Shown: piece after piece, positions 1 through 8,013 of the stretch | Layout: each line of letters starts with the position of its first letter | How positions within the stretch are numbered: the first letter of the stretch is position 1 | Assembly: GCF_029869545.1 (NCBI RefSeq) | Contig: NZ_JARWQD010000369.1 | Coordinates: forward strand, 1-64,000 | Source of the DNA: Nocardia wallacei | GTDB taxonomy: Bacteria; Actinomycetota; Actinomycetes; Mycobacteriales; Mycobacteriaceae | DNA length: 64,000 nt | Direction of reading: 5' to 3' | Program-made: the position numbers and the translations under genes | Notes under the pieces: model-generated | What the model was told of the DNA's origin: nothing | Database searches by the model: none | What the model saw: only the letters and a program-made list of their open reading frames with translations

Positions 1-1194
1 GCCGCCCCCGGGTTCGAGCCGCTGGCACGCGCCTTCGCGCGGTTCGTCGGCGATCGGCCCGGCGCGGGTGGGGCACTGGCGGTGTACCGCCACGGCGAGC
101 CCCTGGTCGACCTCTGGACCGGCGCCGCCTCGGCCACCACCCCGTGGGCGCGCGAGACCGGCAGCATCGTCTTCTCCGCGACCAAGGGGATCGCCGCCAC
201 GGTCATCCACCGGCTCGCCGACCGCGGGCTGCTGGACTATGCCGCGCCGGTCGCCGAGTACTGGCCGGAGTTCGGGGCCGCGGGTAAGGACCGGATCACC
301 GTGCGGCAGGTGCTGACGCACAGCGCCGGGCTGTCCGGACTGCCGCTGATCGCCGGGGGCCTCGACGAGGTCCTCGACCACGAGCTGATGCAGGATCGCC
401 TGGCCGCCGCGAAACCCGATGCGCTGCTGGGCATTCCGACCTATCACGCGCTCACCTTCGGCTGGCTGCTGGCGGGCTTGGCGCGGGCGGTCACCGGCCA
501 CGGCATGGCCGAGCTGTTCCGCAGCGAGGTCACCGAGCCGCTCGGAATCGACGGCATCCACCTGGGCCGCCCACCCGCCGGGGCCGTCACCACCGTCGCG
601 GCTCTGGCCGGTACGCGATTGGCCCTGGTCGGGGCGCCGGTGGCCGCGATGTTCCTCGGTCACGCCTACGGAATTCCCGGCGCCGCCGGTGCCGCCGCCC
701 GGGCGCTGTTCCTGCCCGGCCTGGAGGGACTGCTGGAGGGCGACGACCCGGCGATCCTCGATACCGAGATGCCCGCCGGTAACGGTGTCTGCACCGCGAA
801 CGGCCTGGCCGCGATGTACGGCGCGCTCGCCTCCGGCGGGATGGTGGCCGGTCGGCGCTATCTGTCGGCCGAGACGATGAAGGCGATTCGCCGCGTCGAG
901 CGCTACCGGCTCGACCACGCCCTGTTCTACATCCCGATGATGTGGCACCTGGGCTACCACTCGCTGCCGGTACCCGGCGCGCGCACCGGTTTCGGCCATA
1001 TCGGCCTGGGCGGATCCTTCGGCTGGGCAGACTCGCGCTCGGGCCTGTCGGTCGGCTTCGTACACAACCGCCTGAGCATGAACAAGCTCAGCTGGGATCA
1101 ACTCGCCGCGGGCTGGGTGCTCCCCCTGGCCGTCCGCTGCGCCCGCACCACGGCCCGTCGCCCCCTCCGCCTCCCCACCGAGGAAGCCGCCTGA
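1..1194 (+). CDS. Serine hydrolase, beta-lactamase/esterase (EstB-like) family, 5'-truncated by window edge
   Basis: The reading frame is open from base 1, so the true start lies outside the window. The visible 397 residues carry the SxxK nucleophile motif (SATK, serine near visible residue 59, nt ~175), a Y-x-A/N-like second motif in TYHALTFGW (nt ~439) and an HxG-type third motif in FGHIGLGG (nt ~1000). This layout is that of class C beta-lactamase-fold esterases and carboxypeptidases, usually about 400-430 aa, so little is missing. The substrate cannot be told from sequence; actinobacterial relatives are mostly lipases or esterases rather than true beta-lactamases. It converges on ilvA, with 9 bp between the stops. 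Confidence 0.85.
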   Translation, partial: AAPGFEPLARAFARFVGDRPGAGGALAVYRHGEPLVDLWTGAASATTPWARETGSIVFSATKGIAATVIHRLADRGLLDYAAPVAEYWPEFGAAGKDRITVRQVLTHSAGLSGLPLIAGGLDEVLDHELMQDRLAAAKPDALLGIPTYHALTFGWLLAGLARAVTGHGMAELFRSEVTEPLGIDGIHLGRPPAGAVTTVAALAGTRLALVGAPVAAMFLGHAYGIPGAAGAAARALFLPGLEGLLEGDDPAILDTEMPAGNGVCTANGLAAMYGALASGGMVAGRRYLSAETMKAIRRVERYRLDHALFYIPMMWHLGYHSLPVPGARTGFGHIGLGGSFGWADSRSGLSVGFVHNRLSMNKLSWDQLAAGWVLPLAVRCARTTARRPLRLPTEEAA

Positions 1195-1203
1195 CCCGGT
1201 GGG

Positions 1204-2559
1204 TCAGGTGAGGTAGCGGTAGGCGGGGGAGCCGGGGTCCAGGCGCTCGCATTGGATCGGGGAGTCGTGCATGCGCTTTTGGAGGGCCTCCAGGCCGTCG
1301 GGGGAGCCCAGTTCGATGCCGACCAGGGCGGCGCCGGTCTCGCGGTTGTTGCGCTTGACGTATTCGAACAGGGTGATGTCGTCGTCGGGGCCCAGCACCT
1401 CGTCGAGGAACCGGCGCAGCGCGCCCGGCTCCTGCGGGAAGTCCACCAGGAAATAGTGTTTCAGGCCCTGATGGACCAGCGAGCGCTCGATCACCTCGCC
1501 GTAGCGGGAGACGTCGTTGTTGCCGCCCGACACCAGGCACACCACCGTCGACCCGGGCTCCACCGCGATCTCGGCGAGCGCCGCCACCGCCAGCGCACCG
1601 GCGGGCTCGGCGATGATGCCCTCGTTCTGATAGAGCTCGAGCATGGCGGTGCAGATCGCGCCCTCGTCGACCTGCATCAGGCGGAACGAGCCTGCGCCCC
1701 TGGGGGATTCGGTCGCGGTCAGCAGCGGCAGCGAGGCGTGTGAGCGGATCCGGCTGCCGAACTTCGACACCGCCGCGTACGGCAGTTCGCCGATGCGGCG
1801 CACCGCGGCGCCGTCGACGAACGGGTCGATCTCCGGCAGCGTCACCGGGCCGCCGGCCACCAGTGCCGCCGTCATCGACGCGGCGCCGCCCGGCTCCACC
1901 CCGAGAATCGCTGTGGCGGGCGACCTTTCGCGCAAGTAGGTGCCGATCCCGGCCAGGCAGCCGCCCCCGCCGACCGGCACGATCACCAGATCCGGTGCGG
2001 TGCCGAGCTGTTCGAGGATTTCGGCGGCGATGGTGCCCTGACCGGCGGCGGTGCGCGGATCGTCGAACGGGGCCACCATGGTCGCGCCCGTGCGTGCCAC
2101 ATCGGCGGCGGCCGCGGCGGCCGCGGCGTCGTAGGTGTCGCCGACGGCAATCAGCTGCACGAACGCGCCGCCGTGCGCGCGGATCCGGTCACGCTTCTGC
2201 TTCGGCGTCGTGGTCGGCACGTAGATGCGGCCCTGGATGCCCATCGAGCGGCAGGCGAAGGCCACGCCCTGCGCGTGATTCCCGGCGCTGGCCGCCACCA
2301 CCCCCGCGGCGCGCTCGGCGTCGGACAGCTGCACGATCAGGTTGTACGCGCCGCGCAGCTTGTAGGAGCGCACCGCGGTCAGGTCCTCGCGCTTGACATA
2401 GACGTCCGCGCGCGCGGCCGCCGACAACCGCTCGATCCGCTGCAGCGGCGTGGGATCGATAATGTCGGAAATTCGCTTGGCGGCAGCATCGATCTCGTCC
2501 GCGCTCAGCTCGGGCAGCGGACCGGACATCTTCTGTGCGACATCAAGCGGGTTGGACAC
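1204..2559 (-). CDS. ilvA: Threonine ammonia-lyase (threonine dehydratase), biosynthetic
   Basis: PLP enzyme converting L-threonine to 2-oxobutanoate and ammonia, the committed step to isoleucine. The 451-aa protein has the PLP-lysine motif VRSYKLRGAYN (Lys67), the substrate loop SAGNHAQG, the phosphate-binding PVGGGG loop, and a C-terminal ACT-like regulatory domain from about residue 370 (YFLVDFPQEPGALRRFL), which in this family mediates isoleucine feedback inhibition. The start used is a GTG; an in-frame ATG ten codons later (2529) is an alternative. M. tuberculosis ilvA (Rv1559) sits in the same neighbourhood as treXYZ and dnaE1, matching this window. Confidence 0.95.
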   Translation of the reverse strand: MSNPLDVAQKMSGPLPELSADEIDAAAKRISDIIDPTPLQRIERLSAAARADVYVKREDLTAVRSYKLRGAYNLIVQLSDAERAAGVVAASAGNHAQGVAFACRSMGIQGRIYVPTTTPKQKRDRIRAHGGAFVQLIAVGDTYDAAAAAAAADVARTGATMVAPFDDPRTAAGQGTIAAEILEQLGTAPDLVIVPVGGGGCLAGIGTYLRERSPATAILGVEPGGAASMTAALVAGGPVTLPEIDPFVDGAAVRRIGELPYAAVSKFGSRIRSHASLPLLTATESPRGAGSFRLMQVDEGAICTAMLELYQNEGIIAEPAGALAVAALAEIAVEPGSTVVCLVSGGNNDVSRYGEVIERSLVHQGLKHYFLVDFPQEPGALRRFLDEVLGPDDDITLFEYVKRNNRETGAALVGIELGSPDGLEALQKRMHDSPIQCERLDPGSPAYRYLT

Positions 2560-2682
2560 CCGATCATGCTATCTGGCGGCCCCCGCCCGGCAATGCCCAC
2601 GGTCTCACCGTCACGCGGGGGCATGTGGGGGCGTGCGCACGGTCTTGTTGGTGTGCGGCCTCGGAGGAGGCGCGGCCTATCG

Positions 2683-2715
2683 ACGGTGCGCGGCGCGTGG
2701 TGGGCCGCGCACCGT
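2683..2715 (-). terminator. Strong stem-loop downstream of the nitroreductase-fold gene
   Basis: Perfect 12-bp inverted repeat (arms 2683-2694 and 2704-2715, ACGGTGCGCGGC / GCCGCGCACCGT) with a 9-nt loop. It begins 10 bp beyond the stop codon of the minus-strand gene ending at 2726. There is no U-tract, as is common for high-G+C intrinsic terminators, so function is inferred from position and stem strength. Confidence 0.55.
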
Positions 2716-2725
2716 GCGGGCCGGG

Positions 2726-3160
2726 CTACTGCGGGGTGAGGACGAAGACCGGGATCTGGCGGTCGGTCTTCTTCTGGTATTCGGCGTAGTCGGGCCAGAC
2801 GGCGACGGCCCGGTCCCACCACTGGGCCTTCTCCTCGCCGAAGACCTCGCGGGCGATGTAGTCCTTGACCACGGCGCCGTCGCGCAGGTCGACGTGCGGA
2901 TCGGCCTTGATGTTGTGGTACCAGACGGGGTGTTTCGGCGCCCCGCCGAGCGAGGCGACGACCGCGTACTCGCCGTCGTGCTCGACCCGCATCAGCGCCG
3001 TCTTGCGCAGTTTGCCGGTCTTGGCGCCGCGCGTGGTGAGCAGGATGATCGGCACACCCTGCAGGGTGTTGGCCTCCGCGCCGTTCGAGGATTCGAACTT
3101 CTCTGCCTGTTCGCGGGCCCAAGCCGACGTGCTGGGTTCGTACTCTCCGGTAAGTGGCAT
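2726..3160 (-). CDS. Nitroreductase/F420-dependent (deazaflavin) oxidoreductase family protein
   Basis: About 144 aa, split-barrel fold of the Ddn/DUF385 family that binds the deazaflavin F420 in mycobacteria and Nocardia. Family hallmarks visible are [21 protein letters not shown] (residues ~40-60), [19 protein letters not shown] and the closing [10 protein letters not shown]. The ATG beginning MPLTGEYEP (3160) is preferred over the one three codons upstream. It is a single gene, followed by a strong hairpin. Members reduce nitroimidazoles, quinones or unsaturated lactones; the natural substrate here is unknown. Confidence 0.85.
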   Translation of the reverse strand: MPLTGEYEPSTSAWAREQAEKFESSNGAEANTLQGVPIILLTTRGAKTGKLRKTALMRVEHDGEYAVVASLGGAPKHPVWYHNIKADPHVDLRDGAVVKDYIAREVFGEEKAQWWDRAVAVWPDYAEYQKKTDRQIPVFVLTPQ

Positions 3161-3250
3161 GCCTCTCACAATGCCCGCCGCGGTGGAAGTTATTCCTGGG
3201 ACGAAAAATGTTCGTTGGCCCGAACTTCGCCGTCCGTGTACCCTGACGAC

Positions 3251-3493
3251 ATGGCAGTGGTAGACCCCACCTCGCGCCCCGCGCTCGCCTCCCGGCAGGT
3301 GATCGACATCGCGGGCACGCCGTGGCCTGTCTACAAACTCGAGGCCCTCGCGCTCGCGATGGTGACCTGCCTGATTCTCGCCCTCATCACCGGTTCCCTG
3401 CAGGCCGCGGTCCTGACCGCCGCCGCGGCGGGCGCGCTGCGCTGGATCCTCGGCGCCGTGCGGGCCTCCGCGCCGGACCGGCCGCGCGGCTGA
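3251..3493 (+). CDS. Small two-helix membrane protein, function unknown
   Basis: 80-aa protein starting at ATG 3251 ([17 protein letters not shown]). It has one long hydrophobic stretch of roughly 35 residues ([17 protein letters not shown] followed by a Gly/Ser turn and [18 protein letters not shown]), consistent with a helical hairpin or two transmembrane segments. It ends in a basic/proline tail. It is divergent from the nitroreductase-fold gene with a 90-bp gap. I do not recognise a family; similar small membrane proteins are common in Nocardia and Rhodococcus. Confidence 0.6.
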   Translation: MAVVDPTSRPALASRQVIDIAGTPWPVYKLEALALAMVTCLILALITGSLQAAVLTAAAAGALRWILGAVRASAPDRPRG

Positions 3494-3511
3494 ACCGGTC
3501 GCCTGGATTCT

Positions 3512-4144
3512 CTACGACGTGAAGAGTTCGTCGAGATGCTGATCGATCGCGGCGAGGGCCTGCGCGGGAGTGATGACCTCCAGGTCGAGAAGGGGCGTCA
3601 GGCCGGTCAGCGCGAGGATGCGGTCGGTCTCGGTGTTCGCGTCGCGATCGCGAGCGATCCTTCCGTCGGTGATCGCTTGCGTGATGAGTACTCGGACACG
3701 TTCCCGTCCCTGACGTAAGCCCTCGCGCGTACGATCGCGAATCGTGTTGTCGTGCAATGCTTCCAGAACGTAAGCGGCATTCATTCGGCTCGTCGCGCGC
3801 GCATCGTCGTGCAGCGGCAGCATTTCCGTGAGGGTCAACCGCAGGACGTCTCTAGGGTGCGGCACCGCGCCGAGCGCCTCCAGGCCACGTGCCACTCGCT
3901 GAGCGGTCTGTTCGGCGGCGAAGTCCATCGCGAAAGAAAGCAACTCCTGACGGCTCGCGAAGTAGTGCTGGAGCTGGCCGTGTGACATCTCGGCCTCCGT
4001 CGCCACCTCACGCAGGCTCAGGCGCAGCACTCCGCGTTGATCCACCACGCGCCACAGGGCGCGAGCGATCGTTTCGCGACGCTCGCGGTGATCGACCTGT
4101 TTCGGCAACGCGCACCCCTGTCGTTTATGCAATACAGATGACAT
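3512..4144 (-). CDS. TetR/AcrR-family transcriptional regulator
   Basis: 210 aa from ATG 4144. The N-terminal helix-turn-helix spans about residues 20-65 (RRETIARALWRVVDQRG ... LREVATEAEMSHGQLQHYFASRQELL), the signature of TetR repressors; the remainder is the variable ligand domain. It is divergently transcribed from the alpha/beta hydrolase at 4174, and the 30-bp intergenic space contains a palindrome, so it probably represses that gene and itself. A TTG start at LPKQVDHR is also possible. The inducer is unknown. Confidence 0.85.
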   Translation of the reverse strand: MSSVLHKRQGCALPKQVDHRERRETIARALWRVVDQRGVLRLSLREVATEAEMSHGQLQHYFASRQELLSFAMDFAAEQTAQRVARGLEALGAVPHPRDVLRLTLTEMLPLHDDARATSRMNAAYVLEALHDNTIRDRTREGLRQGRERVRVLITQAITDGRIARDRDANTETDRILALTGLTPLLDLEVITPAQALAAIDQHLDELFTS

Positions 4145-4154
4145 AATACATCTG
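4135..4154. promoter_or_regulatory. Candidate TetR operator between divergent regulator and hydrolase
   Basis: CAGATG (4135-4140), 8-nt spacer, CATCTG (4149-4154), with two further matched positions outside each arm. It overlaps the regulator start codon (4144) and lies about 20 bp before the hydrolase start. Position and symmetry fit an autoregulatory TetR site; binding is inferred. Confidence 0.5.
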
Positions 4155-4173
4155 ACTTGGAAAGGTGATGCGA

Positions 4174-5070
4174 ATGATCGAACGGCCGAGGAACGTCGAA
4201 GAACCCACCGCATTCGCCGACCCTGAGCTGGAGAAGGCGTATTTCGCGGCCTACGACGCGGTGATGGCATATTGGCCGGTTCCTGCCGAGACGGTAGATC
4301 TTGCGGGGCGGTACGGAACGACACGAGTCACGTCCGCGGGCCCGACCGCGGCGCCATCGCTGGTCCTGCTCCACGGATACAGTGGCACGTCCGGAATGTG
4401 GTACCCGGTGGTCGGTTCGCTGGCCGAGGAGCATCACGTGCGGGCCGTGGACACCATCGGCGAGCCGGGCCGCAGTCGACACACCGGCGCCCCCTTGACC
4501 AGCATGGACGATCTCGTGGACTGGCTGGCGGAAACTTTCGATCTGCTCGGGCTACCCGCCGCCGACCTGTGCGGCCAGTCGCTGGGCGGACACCTCGCGC
4601 TCCGGTTCGCGCTCGCCCATCCCGAACGGGTGCGGCGACTGGTCCTGCTCGATCCGCCCCTGGTCTTCGCCGGACTCAGCCCGGAGTTCGAGGAGTTGGG
4701 GCGCAACCGCGACCCGCACCCGACCTTCGAGGATGCCCGCGCGATGCTGGCACCGGGCGCCCCCGGCAGCCTGCCAGCGCATCTGGAGGCATACCTCGAC
4801 CTGCTCGCTCGGGGAGCCGCTCACTTCCCGGCCTCGCCGATCGTTCATCCGCAGCTGCCGGACGGGCTGACGCACCTGCCGGTCCCGACCCTCGTCGCCC
4901 TGGCCGGGGCGAGCCAGGTGCATGATTCGGAGGTGGCCGCGAAGGCCGCGCGGCGTGCCGGGGCGCACACGGTGATTCTCCCCGGTGCGGGGCACGGCCT
5001 CCTCGCCGACGTCGAACCCGTCCGCAGCCTCGTCCTCGAACACCTCCGGCGAAAGGACTCGCCGACCTGA
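4174..5070 (+). CDS. Alpha/beta hydrolase
   Basis: 298 aa with the canonical alpha/beta-hydrolase order: oxyanion-hole motif LVLLHGYSG (residues ~62-70), nucleophile elbow GQSLGG (Ser ~133), and catalytic His in GAGHGLLAD near the C-terminus. The ATG at 4174 is favoured because a GGAAAGG Shine-Dalgarno sequence ends 8 nt upstream; in-frame GTG 4165 and ATG 4168 overlap that site. The adjacent divergent TetR gene suggests substrate-inducible expression. The substrate is not predictable. Confidence 0.85.
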   Translation: MIERPRNVEEPTAFADPELEKAYFAAYDAVMAYWPVPAETVDLAGRYGTTRVTSAGPTAAPSLVLLHGYSGTSGMWYPVVGSLAEEHHVRAVDTIGEPGRSRHTGAPLTSMDDLVDWLAETFDLLGLPAADLCGQSLGGHLALRFALAHPERVRRLVLLDPPLVFAGLSPEFEELGRNRDPHPTFEDARAMLAPGAPGSLPAHLEAYLDLLARGAAHFPASPIVHPQLPDGLTHLPVPTLVALAGASQVHDSEVAAKAARRAGAHTVILPGAGHGLLADVEPVRSLVLEHLRRKDSPT

Positions 5071-5114
5071 TACCGCGACAGCGAACCCCGAACCGCTGAC
5101 CCGCCCTGGCCGCG

Positions 5115-5465
5115 CTAGGTGAACCGGTCGGCGAGTTCGGTCGATATTTCGTAGTGGCGCACGAGGAACCCGCGTTCATCGAGCCTCTTACGGCGTAGCC
5201 AGCCGGTCACCTCGGCGTTGCACTTGCTGGCGTTGCACGACCCGCACGCGGGGACGACATTGCCGAGCGTGTAGCGGCCGCCGCGCGAGATGGCCTGCAC
5301 GCAGTCCTTCTGCAGCGAGGCGGCGGGGGACCCGCAGTAGGCGCACCCACCCCAGGACGTTCTCAGCGCATCCCACTGCGCGTCGGTGAGGTCATGGTCG
5401 CCGCGCGCCATCCGCTTCTTGCGCTTACGCGCGGCACGAACCTGTTTGCTACCGCCGGACGGCAT
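5115..5465 (-). CDS. HNH endonuclease-domain protein
   Basis: 116 aa, ATG 5465. It has a basic N-terminus (SKQVRAARKRKKR) followed by a compact HNH domain with two zinc-binding Cys pairs, CAYCG and CGSCN, and a spaced metal/active-site region (DCVQAISRGGRYTLGNVVPAC). HNH family proteins of this size are free-standing nickases or nucleases, often phage- or element-derived. It stands divergent from a truncated DUF222 gene. DUF222 proteins normally end in an HNH domain, but this one is on the opposite strand and is a separate family member. Role unknown. Confidence 0.75.
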   Translation of the reverse strand: MPSGGSKQVRAARKRKKRMARGDHDLTDAQWDALRTSWGGCAYCGSPAASLQKDCVQAISRGGRYTLGNVVPACGSCNASKCNAEVTGWLRRKRLDERGFLVRHYEISTELADRFT

Positions 5466-5532
5466 GAACCGAGCGTAGACCGGGCGACCCTTTCGAGAAG
5501 GCTGGCGCGCTGGAAACGAGATTATCGAACGT

Positions 5533-5880
5533 ATGTTCGAGAATTGGGTTATGGTGGTGTGCGTGAACATACATTCGACTGCGCTGGCGCGGAAGGCTTC
5601 GGCTGGAGGATGGCCGGAACTGGCCGATGTCGACTTGCTGCGCACCCTTGTCGAGACCGAGCGCTGCCGGAGGCGGCTGGATGCGGCCATGCGGGCGGCC
5701 GTCGCCGAGGCCGAGCGGCGTGGACTCGCCGCGGACACCGGCTATCGGGACACCGTGGAGCTACTGACCGATCTGCTGCGGATCAGTGCCCCCGAAGCGC
5801 GTCGGCGAATCGAGTACGCGGCTCCGCAGGCCCGCTCGCGCTCCAGGAAGGTGTGGCGGGTGCTGGCGGCGGCCAGTTGA
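5533..5880 (+). pseudogene. Truncated DUF222 (13E12-repeat) protein, N-terminal fragment
   Basis: 115 codons resembling the N-terminal part of DUF222/13E12-repeat proteins (ADVDLLRTLVETERCRRRLDAAMRAAVAEAERRG ... followed by TVELLTDLLRISAPEARRRIEYA). Full members are roughly 400-500 aa with an HNH domain at the C-terminus; here translation stops after the first helical region and no continuation is seen in any forward frame downstream. The neighbourhood (5.9-6.5 kb) is decayed, so it is read as a gene remnant. A functional short protein cannot be excluded. Confidence 0.6.
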
Positions 5881-5889
5881 GCATCGCCG

Positions 5890-6290
5890 CTAGATGCGTT
5901 CGGCCCGTTGGCTTTTCGGTCCGACCGGTCGGACGCGAATGCCGCGGGAAGGTTCCGTATCGGATGGCCGGGCCCGTAGGAGGTCGGTGATCAGCGGGTT
6001 GGCATCGGACGCGCGAGTCGCCAGGACGACGCGGACCGGGTCGATGCCCTCGATGGGCGCGGTGGTCGGGCCGGGGTGTAGCTGGGGACGCCGATCTCCG
6101 GCGGCCAGGATCAGTACGGTCCGTGCCTCGGCGACGAGGTCGAGCTTGCCCTCGAAGGATTCGTAGCCGCTCGGCGCGCTGGGTGCCGCGCCGCAGTCGG
6201 GCGGGGCTCCAGGCGGGCGAAGGTTCGTCGCGGAGGTCGTCGACGTACACCACCGGCGCCGAGTTCGCGGTGGACGGCGGTGGCGGCCAG
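5890..6290 (-). pseudogene. Frameshifted C-terminal remnant of a LysR-family regulator
   Basis: On the minus strand, one frame reads PVVYVDDLRDEP near 6235-6260. After a shift, another frame reads GYESFEGKLDLVAEARTV, ILAAGDRRPQL and VRVVLATRASDANPL down to about 5950. Together these resemble the distal half of a LysR substrate-binding domain (the 'EKLELVA.G..V.LLPA' region and the 'VVLATRAGD.NPL' ending). No DNA-binding domain or intact frame is present. Assignment rests on motif resemblance only; a profile search of both frames would settle it. Confidence 0.45.
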
Positions 6291-6316
6291 TTGTGAGACC
6301 GTCCACGGTCCGATGG

Positions 6317-6330
6317 TGTTAGCGTTAACA
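6317..6330. promoter_or_regulatory. LacI-family-type operator
   Basis: TGTTAGCGTTAACA matches the TGTTAnCGnTAACA consensus typical of LacI-family sites, with 12 of 14 positions symmetric. It lies 185 bp upstream of the leader ORF and about 500 bp upstream of the LacI gene. It may serve that regulator or be left over from a lost target gene. Confidence 0.5.
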
Positions 6331-6385
6331 GAATGTCGGCCGGGCCCGTGGTGTGGGGAAATGCGGTCGACAGGCATTGACGGGC

Positions 6386-6393
6386 AAGCGCTT
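6386..6393. promoter_or_regulatory. Second LacI-type half-palindromic core
   Basis: AAGCGCTT, a perfect 8-bp palindrome centred on CG, 69 bp downstream of the first operator (centre 6323.5 to 6389.5 is about 66 bp). LacI proteins bind palindromes with such a CG centre and often use two sites. A short core like this can occur by chance. Confidence 0.3.
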
Positions 6394-6501
6394 TCGGTGG
6401 TCTCCGGGTCGCCGTGGGTGAGGGCCCGGCGGCAACACGGCTAACCTGAAATCGGGAACAACCGGGGCCGCGCGGGTACAGCGGTCCGGAAGGTAGGGGC
6501 T

Positions 6502-6840
6502 GTGAGTGAGCTTGCGAGCATATCGAGCGCGGCCGAATGCCCGCCCGGAACGGGGCGAGCATCGGCGAGGCGGCGTCACGAACGAGCTTGCGGGCGGTTC
6601 GGCCGAGGTGAACGAGCTTGCGAGTGCGACGGCCGAGGTGGACGAGCTTGCGGGCGGGATGGCCGAGCTGAACGAGCTTGCGGGCGGGATGGCCGGGGTG
6701 AACGAGCTTGCGGGCGGGATGGCCGAGGTGGACGAGCTTGCGGGTGGGATGGCCGGGGTAATCGAGCTTGCGGGCGGGTCGGAGGTTACCGATCCTGTGG
6801 CCGGGCGCTTCGGCCGAGGCTGGGCGGGGCGGTGTCATGA
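6502..6840 (+). CDS. Repeat-expanded Arg/Gly/Cys-rich leader ORF, coupled to lacI
   Basis: 112 codons from GTG 6502, preceded by GGAAGG (6488-6493) at 8 nt spacing. It begins MSELAS, a peptide also seen (as MSGLASES) at the start of the following LacI gene. The body is decapeptide-repetitive (RACGRDGRGE-like, seven units) because it is built from a 30-bp tandem repeat, and the period of 10 codons keeps the frame open. Its TGA (6838-6840) overlaps the LacI ATG (6837) in an ATGA junction, which suggests translational coupling. The composition is unlike a normal folded protein, so it may be only a translated repeat. Confidence 0.35.
   Translation: MSELASISSAAECPPGTGRASARRRHERACGRFGRGERACECDGRGGRACGRDGRAERACGRDGRGERACGRDGRGGRACGWDGRGNRACGRVGGYRSCGRALRPRLGGAVS
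6581..6790. repeat. 30-bp tandem repeat, seven units
   Basis: Seven consecutive 30-bp units starting at 6581, 6611, 6641, 6671, 6701, 6731 and 6761, sharing the core GAACGAGCTTGCGGGCGGGA and varying mainly at a few positions; unit seven decays at its end. Related single copies of the core (GAGCTTGCGAGC) occur at ~6508 and, altered, at ~6840 over the LacI start. The array is open in all three forward frames. Confidence 0.9.
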
Positions 6841-7907
6841 GCGGCCTTGCGAGCGAATCTTCGGCACGGCGCACCGCCCGGCGGGAGCGGCCCGCGGAGG
6901 GTGCCCGGCCCGCGGTGATGACCGATGTCGCCAAGCTGGCTGGCGTCTCCCATCAGACCGTGTCGCGGGTGCTCAACAGCAGCCCGCAGGTGCGGCCCGA
7001 GACGCGGGAGAAGGTGCTGCGGGCGGTAGCCGAACTCGGGTACCGGCCCAATGCGATGGCACGCGGGCTCGTCAGCCGCCGCTCCAAGGTGCTGGGCGTG
7101 GTCACCTTCGACACCTGCCTGTACGGTCCGGCCTGCATGATGCTCGGCATCGAAAGGGCCGCGCGCGCAGCGGGTTACGGCGTCAGCATCGTCACCCTCG
7201 AGCAGGTGGACCGCGGCGGGGTGCTCGCGGCCGTGGATACGCTGGCCGATCAGGGCGTGGACGGCGTCATCATCATCGCGCCGCAGATCGCCGCGGCGGC
7301 CGCGTTGCACAACCTGCCGCCGCGGCCGGTCGCGGTCGCCGTGGAGGCCGGGCAGGACGCGCCGCTGCCGTCGGCGGCCGTCGACCAGTTCGAGGGCACC
7401 CGCCTGGCCGTGCAGCATCTGCTGGATCTGGGGCACGCCACCGTGTGGCACGTCTCGGGCCCGAGCGACTCGCTCGAGTCCCGCGACCGGATCGACGGCT
7501 GGCGGCACACCCTCACCGCGGCGGGCGCCACGGTGCCGCCGCCGATCGGCGGGGATTGGAGCGCGCGCTCGGGCTACGAGGCGGGCCTGATGCTGGCCGC
7601 GCAGCCCGGCGTGACCGCCGTGTTCACCTCCAACGACCAGATGGCCCTGGGATTGCTGCGCGCCTTCGCCGAGCGCGGCATCCGCGTGCCCGAGGACGTG
7701 TCGGTGGTCGGATTCGACGACATTCCCGAGGCCGCCTACCTGTCCCCGCCGCTGACCACCGTGCGCCAGGACTTCGACGAGGTGGGCCGGCGCAGCATGG
7801 GGCTGCTGCTGCGATTGCTGGAGGCCGAGGGCGAGGTCCCGGCCCCGCCGCCGGTGGTGCCGACGCTCGTGGTGCGGGAGAGTTCGGCGGCACCGCGCCC
7901 GGCCTGA
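6837..7907 (+). CDS. LacI-family transcriptional regulator
   Basis: 356 aa. It has an N-terminal LacI helix-turn-helix (TDVAKLAGVSHQTVSRVLN, residues ~28-46, with hinge RPNAMARGLVSRRSKVLGVV), followed by a periplasmic-binding-like sugar domain (GVDGVIIIAPQ, SNDQMALGLLRAFAERGIRVPEDVSVVGFDDIPEAAYLSPPLTTVRQ). The ATG at 6837 overlaps the stop of the leader ORF and gives the N-terminus MSGLASES. No sugar-uptake or glycosidase gene flanks it, so the effector and regulon are unknown. Two LacI-type palindromes lie about 440-520 bp upstream. Confidence 0.9.
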   Translation: MSGLASESSARRTARRERPAEGARPAVMTDVAKLAGVSHQTVSRVLNSSPQVRPETREKVLRAVAELGYRPNAMARGLVSRRSKVLGVVTFDTCLYGPACMMLGIERAARAAGYGVSIVTLEQVDRGGVLAAVDTLADQGVDGVIIIAPQIAAAAALHNLPPRPVAVAVEAGQDAPLPSAAVDQFEGTRLAVQHLLDLGHATVWHVSGPSDSLESRDRIDGWRHTLTAAGATVPPPIGGDWSARSGYEAGLMLAAQPGVTAVFTSNDQMALGLLRAFAERGIRVPEDVSVVGFDDIPEAAYLSPPLTTVRQDFDEVGRRSMGLLLRLLEAEGEVPAPPPVVPTLVVRESSAAPRPA

Positions 7908-8013
7908 CCCCGCCGACTCGGGCAAACGCCCATGTGCGCGCACACATTGCAGCTCGGGCATCTCCGTGTGTGTCGCGCCGGGGAAATAGCCTCCGGCTAC
8001 TAATGTCCGCCAC

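Noticed and set aside
6581-6790. Possible CRISPR array from seven 30-bp units
   Set aside because: The units are directly adjacent without spacers, so this is an ordinary tandem repeat.
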